Origin: Phytoseiulus persimilis
Taxonomy: Eukaryota; Arthropoda; Arachnida; Mesostigmata; Phytoseiidae
DNA length: 64,000 nt
Assembly: GCA_037576195.1 (NCBI GenBank)
Contig: CM075104.1
Span: 23,328,211-23,392,210, forward strand
Reading direction: 5' to 3'
A model generated the notes under the pieces. It saw nothing but the letters and a program-made list of their open reading frames with translations. It ran no database searches and had not been told where the DNA came from. A program made the position numbers and the translations under genes. Shown here one piece after another: positions 23,107-34,300 of this stretch; position 1 is the first letter of the stretch; each line of letters opens with the position of its first letter.

Positions 23107-24411
23107 GCGTCGAATGCGACTTTGTTAAGCTTGTTGAGACGTGGTAGCGGACTAGCGTTCCGACGGAGAGGTTTTATTTTTCTCTCAAACGGGAGGACTG
23201 GTGGTTAGAGGGGACCCAAGCTCAGAACGAATTCTCTGTCCCGAAAGAGAGGCACCCCTTTTCGATGTCCGACGCGTCAACGACAGCCGTTCACCTATCA
23301 GAAACAATCATGAAATCACTGCATTGACATTGATTCGGCGGTTATCGAACCCACTGGAATGAGTGAGGGCCGTGGAGAAAGGGCGCTATAGCTGAGCGCC
23401 GAAACGAATTGGATGTTCCCTTTCAACCCTATAAGTCGAGTTGAACGAGTATGATCCTCACCGCGTCCAAACCACGCGACCAATCTGGATCTTGAAAAGT
23501 CACCGGAAAGCTCACGGAAATGCGCTGAACGATGGGAGCGTCTTGACGGATGGAGGAGGGCCTTCTCTTTCGATTAGGGATTACAATAACGGCTTGATAA
23601 GGTTGAAACCATCGAACCAATGAATCGCATTGATTTCGTCCCGAAGCTGAAGACTATGTTACCTGCGGTCAAATGTGATAAATTACATTGCAAGATAGTT
23701 GTGCATGAAAGCGATGGACCCGCGTCTTTTCCTTATCATGTTCTCGAAATGAGTCGCGAAGCGAGCGACCTTCCGAAAGCATCGCCGGTCGATCGAGTCG
23801 ACTCTGGACCTGCTTGCCTCGAATCGGACATGCTGCTGTCCGCCCGATGTTCGAATGTAGACCTCAAAATCTCCAATTTCTCTCTATCCGAATACAACGG
23901 CGCAAACTCAGCTTGTCAGGGGAGACGATGTTTGTATCTTGCCGTGTTGCATGAACGAACCTATAGGATTTCGATGGCCAACTTCCATTCAGTGGAACTC
24001 GCTTCCCGGGACCACTGCAGAACGGTACCATCCAATCATTTTCTATGGTTATAGTTATCTAACGATGCTCCGATGTGTTATTTACATTTCCTCTCGCATG
24101 CATATCACGTGGTACCCCTATCCTGGGGCGATTGAGTTCAGCGAATCTCTCGGGTTTCTCTGCCGTTTTTCCAGCGTCATTCTCGTATCCCTCCATGTCT
24201 CCTGACCGCGCTCCTCAGTCAGGCCCGATCTTCTAGCGAGCTCATCTGTCTGGTGCTGATTGGTGACGCATTCCTATACAATGTGGGAGACGGTTCCTCT
24301 CCGCATCGAGTGTCCATCTCGTGGTATTTTGAACGGTGCACTCTGCTTGGTACCAATCCTGCCCAGGCCAGTGCCATGATCACTGGATACTCAGATCGAC
24401 CGCCTGTCCAG
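23107..24411. other. Gene-poor stretch after PGLS
   Basis: A plus-strand ATG frame of 144 codons (23620-24054) and an overlapping open segment (about 23866-24205) with several hydrophobic blocks are present, but neither has splice support at both ends nor a recognisable family. I read this as non-coding or as fragments of something decayed. Confidence 0.3.
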
Positions 24412-24538
24412 ATCGAGTTTCGTGGTCGCGGAAACTTTTTCGCTCTTGAGCCTCCTGTGGACTCGAGTAAGGTCGACCGCTCGATCGGCCCAGGAGAATC
24501 CCGGTCCGATACGGCAGATCCCCCTGCGTTTAGAGGAG
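24412..24538 (+). CDS. Candidate internal exon, unrecognised
   Basis: An open segment of 42 codons is bounded by a cctgtccag acceptor and a strong gtgagc donor (leaving phase 1). It encodes a hydrophilic peptide containing FRGRGNFFALEPPVDSSK and GESRSDTADPPAFRG. The flanks and composition suggest an exon of a plus-strand gene spanning about 24-30 kb. No partner exons could be joined with certainty and no family is seen. Confidence 0.22.
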
Positions 24539-25582
24539 GTGAGCACCCCTCCTCTCGAGGAGAGTAGTCGCCGCGCTTTTTGTTCATATATTTCTATTCG
24601 CTCACTGACGGCAATCCGACATGGTAAATTGAGTAGAGTTCTTGGTGACCTCTGCGCAGGAGGTCACTTTTACCAAGGAAATATACATACACAGCGGAGG
24701 TCCCGGTCCTCTGGGCCTGCATTCCGGAAATCGTAACTGCAGAAGGAACGAAAAACCTTGAAGATGGCGCATCTATTCGGAAGCGGCTGCCGATCATGGA
24801 GGAGTCCTCAGGAATCGACGCTCTCTCCTGGTATCAATGTTGATCGCTTTCGGGTGGGATCATGTTTTTCAATCGACTCGATGGATCGGTAGCGACCTCG
24901 CTGAAGCGCGAGTTCCGAAATTAAGAAGCGAAATGTAGTTCTTGGAAACTCATACTACGCCTCCATAGAGCCTCATCGTTTCTGAGACCGTTTATCGTCA
25001 ATTTCAGTCCGGTTGACCAGATTGACGCCATGCATTATGTACCGAATGGCGCGAGTCGCTATTGGTGTACTCCCTGAACACACCGCATACCTTATCATAC
25101 GGGATTCTCTGTCGATTTACGAGACAGTTCGGTAAATCAGTGCACTTCGAAGTTCGAGTCTCCTTCATCGACGGCTAGGACTAGTTCAGAATTTTTCATT
25201 GGTTGATGGCGTGTGTACAAGTCTTTGCACGGCTGTCACATCGGTGCCTGAGAGGCAGAAGCGGCGCGAAAAGCTTGAAATAGCGCAATGCTGGCAGCGG
25301 AAGGAGCTCTTCCGACGAAACCTAGAAATATTTGAAACGATAGCTGCTATCCAAGATTTAATGCTACAGCGTCACATGTCGTTCTGAATCCGAACAGCCT
25401 GGAACTGGCGGGCACCAGGAACGACGGTGTCTTCAACAAATGCCCCATTAATCTTGGCATAGGTCTTTATTGTCAACTACGAGGGACATGTTCTCCCGAC
25501 TAATCAGTCCTTCACTCGGTTGCTCTGAATTTATTCTGGGATAGCGCAATGAAACGAAGAGGGGACGGTGACGTCGAGAAGC

Positions 25583-25835
25583 TGCGATTGCATCAGACGC
25601 TTTCAACTCACCTTCTCATTCTTCGGTGGAGCGAGCGGAAACATCTCAAAGCCGAACGAGAAGAATCGATGCGCGCTCTCAAGACAGCTCAAAAACGGCT
25701 TCGAATTCGGCGGAAAACGAGCGGACAATACCGAAAAAGAACCCTTCAAGTTTGGCGTCGAAATTTAACGGCATCCGCTTGTCCATTCCAGTATCGACTC
25801 AGAGTTTTGAAGATGGCACTCTTGAACTGCTGTAG
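25583..25835 (+). CDS. Candidate terminal exon, Ser-rich, unrecognised
   Basis: Open from about 25583 to a TAG at 25833-25835. The frame is rich in Ser, Glu, Arg and Lys (VERAETSQSRTRRIDARSQD) and ends in a more ordered FNGIRLSIPVSTQSF-EDG segment. It has no ATG near the start, so it would need an upstream exon; the candidate acceptors (gtcgag, gcatcag) are weak. The other two frames are also open here, so the call is weak. Confidence 0.18.
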
Positions 25836-26395
25836 AAAGGTTAACAAGCATGTCGCGTGACCTGGTTAGAGGAGCGCGTGGGTTTCGCGAATTCCAGCGA
25901 GTTCAAAATGTGTGTTTCATCAGTTTTTTAAACGAACGCTCGTCGAAAGAAATAATGACCCCGAAAATTACACAAACTCTTCGAAATCTCTGAAATTTCC
26001 GCGCGATGATCAGTTCTTTCCCTCTCCGTGCCGCATTCGGGATATCATGAGCCGCTTGTGAGCAGCTGGGAATATTCGAATACGAATTTCAGGTGATCCC
26101 TGCTCGTCTCGATTACCATGGATTGAATTACCCTTTGTTAAATTTTGTGGGTCGGAACCAGGGTTTTGGTCCAATTGGATTCAGCTGTGCGTTCGGAGTC
26201 TTGAATCCTCTCCTTCGTTTAAGAGAATGCGCAATCTTCGACCGTTAATCCGCGGAGTTTTGCATTGTAGATACTCGAACATTTCAAGGGGTCAAACATC
26301 CCCCACCCTTGATTTTTCATTATCCCTGAATCGGGTTCCGAGTGCTTTTCCGGAACGGTGTCGAGTCTTCGGATGGACAGACTTCTGTTTTTCAG

Positions 26396-26685
26396 ATCCG
26401 GTCTCGAACTAACTGAGAGCAGCGAAGGGGATTCGCTGCATGCAGCGGCCCTACTCTCATGGATAGAGTCAGTTGTTTCCCGCTTGGATTCCAACAATTC
26501 AGTTGCCTCTATCCCGTCGGAACCTGCTTTCCAGCAAACGAAAGTGAGTCGGAGACGCTGTTCTGGAAGAACAGCATTTGTGTGGTGCCAGCGTTATGTG
26601 AGCCAGCCGCCTCCAAAGTTTCATTTCATCCAGCGAATCATTAGCATACTTGGTTTGCACCCTAGCGAGCGCCGTCGCAGTGGAA
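26396..26685 (+). CDS. Two candidate exons with matching phase, unrecognised
   Basis: Exon one (26396-26543) follows tctgtttttcag and ends at a gtgagt donor; it encodes GLELTESSEGDSLHAAALL and WIESVVSRLDSNNSVAS. Exon two (26634-26685) follows catttcatccag and ends at gtgagt; it joins in phase 0 as RIISILGLHPSERRRSG. The two join cleanly and look like part of a real transcript. The next open segment (about 26928-27249, preceded by a long pyrimidine tract and cag) does not join in phase with exon two, so the chain breaks. No domain is recognised. Confidence 0.3.
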
Positions 26686-29600
26686 GTGAGTGGCCATTGA
26701 TGTCGTTTAAACGTGTGCTCAGTCCGTCGCCGCTAGTTGACGGGTGCGGCTCCAGTTTTTCGCGCCTCCGCCAGTGGCAGCGTCGGCTGATATTTCACAC
26801 AAACGCGCAGGCCCGTTCACTTTCACGCTCACGTGTCGCTTCTGAACTTCACATGCTCCTGTTTCTTCCTGTTTTTTCTTCCTCCTATCCTCCCGATTCC
26901 GTTCATCTGGCTCCAACTCCTCAGCGTCGTCGGCGTTGGTTCCTGGCGTTCTTCGGCTCCATCGACTGCTGTGCTTTCTGTGGAACAGACAAAGATCTCT
27001 GTAACGTTTTGGACCCCATCCATTAACAAAAATGAGAAGAATGTCGGAGCAGAAGACACGCGTCTCCCTACCCTGGCCGGAACAAGAGAATCGGTTCTGT
27101 ACACCGAGAGTTGTACGACAAGCGGCCGAGGGATCGTGAGCTATCTGTACCACCGAAAGAATCCTTTCACAAAAGCCTTTATTTCGGCTGCACATCCGGA
27201 TCTGTCTCGTGGAGGGATTAACTTCGAACGCGTTCGGTTTCATTCATGGGAGTGAGATCAGACGGATCTGCAGGAGATTCCGGAAGAAACAACGAGCAGT
27301 GTGGACTCATTCTGAGAATAGGTCAACTCGAGCGATTCCCGGTCGAGGTTGGCTTGTTATGGACTCGGGGTTCAGATCTGCTTGAGATAATTCCAGGTCA
27401 GCAGAAATTCGAGTCAAATATTCTCCCACCTGAGTTTGGAACGTGTCCATTCTTGAAAGACGACGCCTGTTGGAAAAAAAAAAACCTCTCGGCGGAGTAA
27501 ACTGATTCTTCTGAGCACCGACAGTAGCTCCATCGCTGCTGCAACAATAATAATAACTTTCAATAAATTTCATTCAGATTGAATTTAAACGTTCCAACGC
27601 TTCTGAACTCATTCTTCATCGAACGCGGCGTTGCGTGAAGTAACGGTGCAAAAAACATCGGTTCTCTTTCGGATTTCTCCGGCGGCTCCCTGTGCCACCA
27701 CAGCTCTCCATGGCTACTGCGTCTACCGGACCCGACTTCGGGTGCTCATACGACGCTTGAAACACTAAGAAACTCCTGGTCGTATCGACAGTATGCACAG
27801 CTGTACTCTGCTCTGCAGCTTCGCTTTGGCATCAGTGAGCTTGCGGAAGATGAGAACGGAGTCCTCAAAATGAACCACAACGGGCCGTATTGTTTGGATT
27901 CACAGCTGAGCCGACTGTTCGCTCGTTCGTCAACAAAATGGGGAACTTTTATGCAACCGGACGATTTTATGATCCGTGTCGGATGAGCGGGCCGAAAAGA
28001 ACAAGAGCGCTCTCAGGGACAGAAGGAAAGGATTAATTTTTTCCAAGAACGCGGAGGATGATTCAGTTGAGCCGCCGCCACCGTTCTCAAAAGGCGCCTC
28101 GAGCATGAAACCATAACACACATCTGGAATGATTGATGCGGTGCTTAACCCTGTGATTGATTGGAGTCATTATCTATGGAGACATGGACATGAGTCCTCG
28201 TGATCGATGGCCGACGTCATTCGTGCCCAGAGCAGACAAACATCATATTCGGGGACGATTGTTGAATTCTGAAAATTTCGAAAATATGTTTGTTCCCTAC
28301 GGAAAGGAGCGGGCCACCTGGGAGATTTTCAGACCGAGCGAGGAAACTGCGGCGGTGAATTGTCGAGCCCGTCACGACTTCCACTTCACGCCGCACGAAC
28401 ATTATGGATATTTTTGATGATTTGCACTGATGAAGCTCCAGATGATGATTTCAGCTTCTGGAGCTGTCGATTTTGGTACCAAGAAGAAACGCCGAGAAAC
28501 TGTGAAGATATGCCGATTCATGATCAGGAGTTTCGTTCAGAGAAGATCTTCACCAAGCTCGGCTGTATTCATGGGAGAAAGTCTATCAAATAACCACTCT
28601 CGGGAAACCCTCCGAGGTACTTGGTTATACATGTTTATCCTCGAGAAAGTGAGTTCTGGAAGAGATTAAGAGCGTGCCTTGAACTATCGAGTCATGCAAG
28701 AGCCTTCAGTTCGCGAAGAAACAACTAGCTTCACCTTGTGGAGCTGATGCTTCCCCGTTGCATCGGTTTTGAGGCCGTTCCCCCGCGACGACAGGGACGC
28801 CAGGGGCCGTAGGTTCGATTTTGAGAGGCGGCAGAAGTGTCGCGATTCAAGCTTCTCAGTCGGAGCATTGTGAAATAACAACTCAGATTCCCGCGAGAGA
28901 ACTCCCCGAGAACTCCCCATCTCATCCTCCAGATGAGCGTGATCCGAAAGCAACCCGCAATTTATCGCAAGGGGATGTTCACTTGGAGCATCCTCCCTCA
29001 TGCGGGAGATTTCTTGAGAGAACCGATTCTCGATTTACCGAAGGAACCGTTGATGATCAACAGACTGGACTCTGCTCTCGAGACTCTCGCACCGAATGAC
29101 CGTAAGAGACTAAAACTACTGATGATTCAACAACGCGTCCCGAAGTTGAATCCCTTCCTCTTATCGAGGGTCCTCTTATCAAGATGTGGAGAATCAGACT
29201 CGTTATCGCTCGAGATCTGGGTTGTGCAAAGAACGTTTCCTCTGACACTTAACCATGAGTCGCTCTAAACACTGTAATCTATTGAGGTCGTGTTTGTGCC
29301 TCCTAGAGCGCCGAAGCGGCCGATGTCGAGAAAGACAACAACGGTAGCGACGTCGCCAACAGTGTCAAAGGCGGACAGCTTCGAACAAGAGATTCCCGTT
29401 AAGTGGGTTACTCTTCTCCCGTCAATAGTCACTCTTGAAACAGCTAAACTTGAGGTAAATTTGAGGTGCGGTCAACCGAAACGCGTGGCCCACAGAGTCA
29501 CCCACAGACCGACAGAGCGACCACCACGGTCGGTTTTCGCTTTGACGCCGCGGACGACATGCGAAAGCGACGACAATGTCAAAGGGGCACGACAGCTCCG

Positions 29601-31301
29601 CCGTGGCTGTCCCCGCACCGCACGTGTGCTCAAACGGCAAGTACCCATGGGTCTCCCTTACGATCATGTCCCGGGAGTCGTTCCGCGAGCTGGGAACACG
29701 GCTTTGGGTAACGCTGCCGTTCGAAGAGGAACCGGCTGAAACACGTCTCGAAGTTTTGGATAAGGTCTTCGGAAGGGTTCGACCGACGACAGAGAACCCT
29801 CGTCAGAGGGAAGAAGCCGGCCCGCTCTTGCCACCGTTCCGCGACCCGATAAAGCTAATGTCAACACTGCGATGCTTCGCCGTGGCTCAAGCTTCCAGAG
29901 ATGAAAACTCCGCGGCTGGCTGCGCATGAGTATTGGAGGTTGTCGATTCCTCGAAGAGCTCAATTGACTCGACAGCCGTCGTAGATTCCGAGGGATGGAA
30001 TGAGGCCATCGTCGGCCAAAAATACAGCAGTTTTTGTTCCTGTTCAAGTTTGCACTTGAAAACGCCGCTGTACCAATATTGAGCAATCGCACGAGCGCTC
30101 GAGTTGAAAATGTCTACCTAGTTTTTGTATTATTTGCAGTCTGTGAATGAGCCGTGAGAACGCGGTATGCTGGAAAAACTCCTAGCATGAAGACACCCGG
30201 CTCATCCACCTGACCACATTTCCACAAGACCTTCAATTCGATGGAATAGTCTTATCACTTTTTGCCTTGTATGCGCGCGGGACGGATCTCTCGCTGGAAT
30301 CCCTACATCTACTCCACGAGTCGCCGGAAGCATCTCAGCAGTCTACCGAGTTATCCACTTTATACGTTAAATCCATCCGTTGTGCTTTCGAGGCAAGTTG
30401 AAGTGGAGACTCGCAGAAAATCTCCAGCGAGTCCACCGAGCATGGCTGATGGAGTTGCGAACGAAAAAACCGCTCACAGACTCAGGAGAGATTGAAAAAG
30501 CTCGAGAGTGATATTCGGCGGAATCCTGCCCAAAGATCTGGTCCCATACTGCGAAAAAACTCGAGCAGTAACTCACGACCACGGCTTGACGCATCACTGG
30601 CCCCTTCCCGGTGATCCGAAGAGAGATATTGAGAGCGATGTGTCTCATTGGTTCGCCCAAAAAACGACTCGCACATACTTCGATGCAAGCTGAGATGTTG
30701 GGTCCGCTCTCCCAGTGGGAGAACCTTCCGGTGAACGGATGAACGAGTTGCTTACCATCTTGTGGCTCGTACTATATACGAACCCAAACAGACCCGAGGT
30801 GTCAACAAACTGCAGAACGTTTCTGCGCGATGCTGAAAAATAGCGAGACATTGGCCGGATCCGCCGGCGTCGACGACAAAGAATATTTATTCCACGACCG
30901 TCAGGAACCTCGGGTAAAGGAAAATGAAAAGACTAACAAAAGCCGAGACGGAATCCAGAGTCGCAAATCAAGCGTGAGGAGCTCTTTGAATGAAATGTTG
31001 TGTCAACGTAGCCGAAACAGTTTAGGGACAGCTTAACCATGAAAAGAAAGTTGCCAATAGTGAATTTTGTGATCCTGAATGCATTTTCCCAGCCTCTCTC
31101 CGCGACGCGACCGTTGCCACCCATGAAAGCGGCTCTCTCTAGGATTTCGGAGGACTGTGCGGCGAATTATTTCCAGAAGGGAAAACTTTTGCCGGATCTT
31201 CCGCGTGTGCAAATCTAGCGCGGAATTGCTGGAATCTGTCGAGCAGCAACCCAATGCTTTCCGACGAAACGATGATCAATTCCAGCCAGGGGCGTACCGA
31301 G
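26686..31301. other. Region with scattered short open segments
   Basis: Apart from the 117-codon frame at 29576, several short splice-flanked segments are visible: about 26928-27249, which ends at a gtgaga donor-like word, and 28933-29100, which follows catcctccag and ends at gtaaga. None could be linked in phase and none resembles a known family. A single fast-evolving gene on the plus strand between 24 and 30 kb is possible. Confidence 0.25.
29576..29929 (+). CDS. Possible small protein, 117 aa, unrecognised
   Basis: An ATG-led frame with protein-like composition in the middle (GKYPWVSLTIMSRESFRELG, then RLWVTLPFEEEPAETRLEVL) and a Pro/Arg-rich second half, ending GCA*. There are no introns, signal peptide or membrane helix, and no recognisable domain. 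The opposite strand is also open (142 codons), so a chance frame is possible. Confidence 0.25.
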   Translation: MSKGHDSSAVAVPAPHVCSNGKYPWVSLTIMSRESFRELGTRLWVTLPFEEEPAETRLEVLDKVFGRVRPTTENPRQREEAGPLLPPFRDPIKLMSTLRCFAVAQASRDENSAAGCA

Positions 31302-31333
31302 TTTTTTTTTGGGGGGGGGGGGGGGGGGGGGGG
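31302..31333 (+). repeat. T9-G23 homopolymer tract
   Basis: Nine T immediately followed by twenty-three G (31302-31310, 31311-31333). The longest homopolymer in the window. It can form G-quadruplex structures and is a likely site of length error in assembly. Confidence 0.9.
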
Positions 31334-34300
31334 CAAGGATGTGATGATGATGCCGATGATGATCATCGTCTCGAGATTTTCATGACGCAATCAACATGGT
31401 TTTCAAACCTGTGAGAATTTTCCTGATAAGACTGGATCTTTGTGGAACTTTTTCGTCCATTAAAGTAGAATATAATCCACCCTTCCCAATATTATCGAAA
31501 AGTTTTGGGGGGGCATGGCTCCCTATAACTCATGACTCCTACCATGAGAACTCATCCAGCTTGCTGGGCACCCTTGAACGACGGATCTTCTCCCGCCCCA
31601 GAGGTACATCGCCGCGACGCGGGCCGCATGGGCCGGCGCGGATGAACTTTGTAATTTATGCTGTTTCCAACGGCGAAGAGTCGCCGGACTCGGTTCGCCT
31701 GACGCATCTGCCTGATCGTCCCATGGAATACCTCTAACCGAGAACATTCAGACGGTATCGAGTCTCGCGCGAAGCCCCGCGACTAATCCTGATCAGAGAA
31801 GGATACGAAGTCCGTTGAAGCTCTGAGGCGAGCAATGCTCCTTCTCGGGCCTTCGATTGTGTAGCAAGATCGAACAGCTCGGGCTGAATCTTTCAAATCG
31901 TGGTCCAGTTCACGTAGGGACTAATGAAATGGCGAACGTCACAACTTCCGAGTCCCCTTCCGGGCGTGGTTTTCGCAACAGCGACGATGGCGGTCTGGTT
32001 CGAACTTCCCGGAGCCCTCCTTTTCGGTTTGCATGAAGCGAGCATTATCGGCAACAGTGGTGTGAGCTAATGCTAAACGATTTCGACTCCCAGCAGAAAC
32101 ATATAATTTGCATTGTAGCCAAAGAATGGTGACACGCAACAATGCTTTGAAACACGTCTTCCTCCCGACGCTTGTCAGGGCCTATAACTGCTGTTAGTAG
32201 CGACTCCTCTCAAGTTGATTCTTGAGGTGACACTTCCAGAAGCGGGACAGCTCTGTCGTAAATCATCGGCGAAAGCGGTCGTACTCAAGCATGGACTTCG
32301 TTCGGACTCGGGCTGGAACGTTCGAGAGTGAGAGTGTTTGAAGAAGAATGTTCGTCCCCTCGTTTATTCCTTGTGATTGTCTCCGGCTCACAGCGGCTTT
32401 GCTGATGATTCGCATTCGATGGAGATTGGGCACAGGCTTCAGCAGTTTTTCTTCGTGGCGTTCATTCATTACATCGCGGTCAGACACTCCACCGTCGTTT
32501 GTTCTTCTATCGAGCGGTCCGGAAGAATGCGATTTCCCGATCCGATTGAGACGGCGATATCGCCCCCTCAATACCTTCGGTGACCCGATGAGTCGCGCGC
32601 TGGAGTGAATCGAATCGTTCCCGACCAACTCAGTCTACGGCGATTGCCTCTGCGGAACTCAGAAGAAAGGGTCCGTAGTGTCCCTGCCGGAGAAAAGGAA
32701 GAGTAGATACACAATGCCGAGCACCCAATCGCGTCTTTGTGTGCTTTTGCGCGTCCGTGGGTGAAGCAGGACCGTCATAGATGAAGCAGAGGGAACTTGG
32801 CGAGGACGAGACTGCGGGGTGTGTCCGACGATCAGCTTCAAATAAGCACAATATCACATTACCAGCAATTCACCGATAGCACAGGGGGCGCTAAAGCTCG
32901 CGACGGCGATGGGTACGTCCGCACACTCAGCGACTGATCTTCGCGGGTAACTGTTGACACAGTTCTCCTACTCGGCTTTCCCATTTTCTCCTGGATATTC
33001 TCTATCTGCAATGGGAACCGACTATTACCAGCGATTTGGGTGCTGTATCAACGCGAGCTTTCCTTCCTTCTTTGCTGCTCCGTCCGAAGCCTGTCATCAC
33101 TGGCTAGCTGCTCTGACGGGGGGAAACCGCAGCTTTCGATGATTCGTGGGGAGGAATCTGCCATGTGACACTCTTCTCGCTCCTCAGGCTGCTTAGGAAG
33201 CTTGAAACAGATTGAAGCAACAGCGCTGGAGGGGGACAGATCGAGTTCCGAAGTCCCGGCATGGCTGTGATGATATAAGTAGGGATCCCTCATCGCATTT
33301 GTGACGCGTTTCGTTTCGACTGAATTTCATTCAAAGCTTCGACGAGAAAGAGGAAACTGTGTCAGTAGAATAGACAAATTAAAAGCTGCTCTCGGCGTAC
33401 AGAAACATTGTTTCGCTGTCAGCGGTGTCGAGCTGTCAAATTTCGAATGACACGATGTGGCCTCAAGACGCGGGTGATGACCACCAGTAGCAGATGCTCG
33501 GCTGCCAACACAACAGAGCGACTTCGGCGGCGGTGGTGGTGGTGGCGGCGGCAGCAGGTTCGTTATGTCTTCTCTTCCTGCGCGTGGGAACATAGCCGTT
33601 GCCAGCGTCGCCGTCGTATCAATTTTTGAATGCGCATCAATGTGCGATAGCGCCCACGTCCCTTTTGTAGCTGGCAAAGGTATACGCCGTTCGTTCGGAT
33701 CTCGTTTTCATCCGATCAGACGTGTCCTTTCACTGCACGGAGCGGAAGGAGTTCAGAGGAACATCTGTGTCGCAACTACATGCCGTGGCTACAGCAGCGA
33801 CCACGTGCAGAAGCACAGTCGCGGTAGTGTCGTTCGTCTGCATAAAGGAAGTGTGTCATCGTCTTCCACACCTGGAAAATAATGAAAGTAATCTGCATCA
33901 CTTTTCCATCTGTGTCTTGCAATTTCTTTTTTCCTCCTGGTCACCAGGCTCTCCTCCGGGAAGTTCGTGTCGGCTTCGTCGGGACCGTTTCCAGATTTCC
34001 ATCATCTGGAACTCCGGGATTATCGTTCGTGATCAAGCCTTGCTCTTCCAACTGTATTCAATTCCGTTATGAGAGGCATGTTTGCCGTGAGCTTATTCGC
34101 TCTTTCACTTTTACTCTGGAATTGAATTCGGCTCAGATGGAAATCTTTAATCTGGATTCACTTGGAAGTGCTTGAGGATCCATCTGAGAGGAACCGATTG
34201 AGCTTTTGTCGCAGCTGCTCGGAGGGGCAAAACAGCCGGAGTCAGAAGGGTATACCCTCGGTTGCGGATAAGAAGCTCGCGTACAGCTCCTTCGCTGGGC

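Noticed and set aside
23866..24205. Hydrophobic open segment resembling the last helix of an SLC6-type transporter
   Set aside because: The spacing between the proline and the LG motif does not fit the family, there is no in-frame start or splice context, and the similarity is probably accidental.
33480..33560. Poly-Pro/poly-Trp reading frames over the GGC/GGT repeat
   Set aside because: Products of the trinucleotide repeat, not of a gene.
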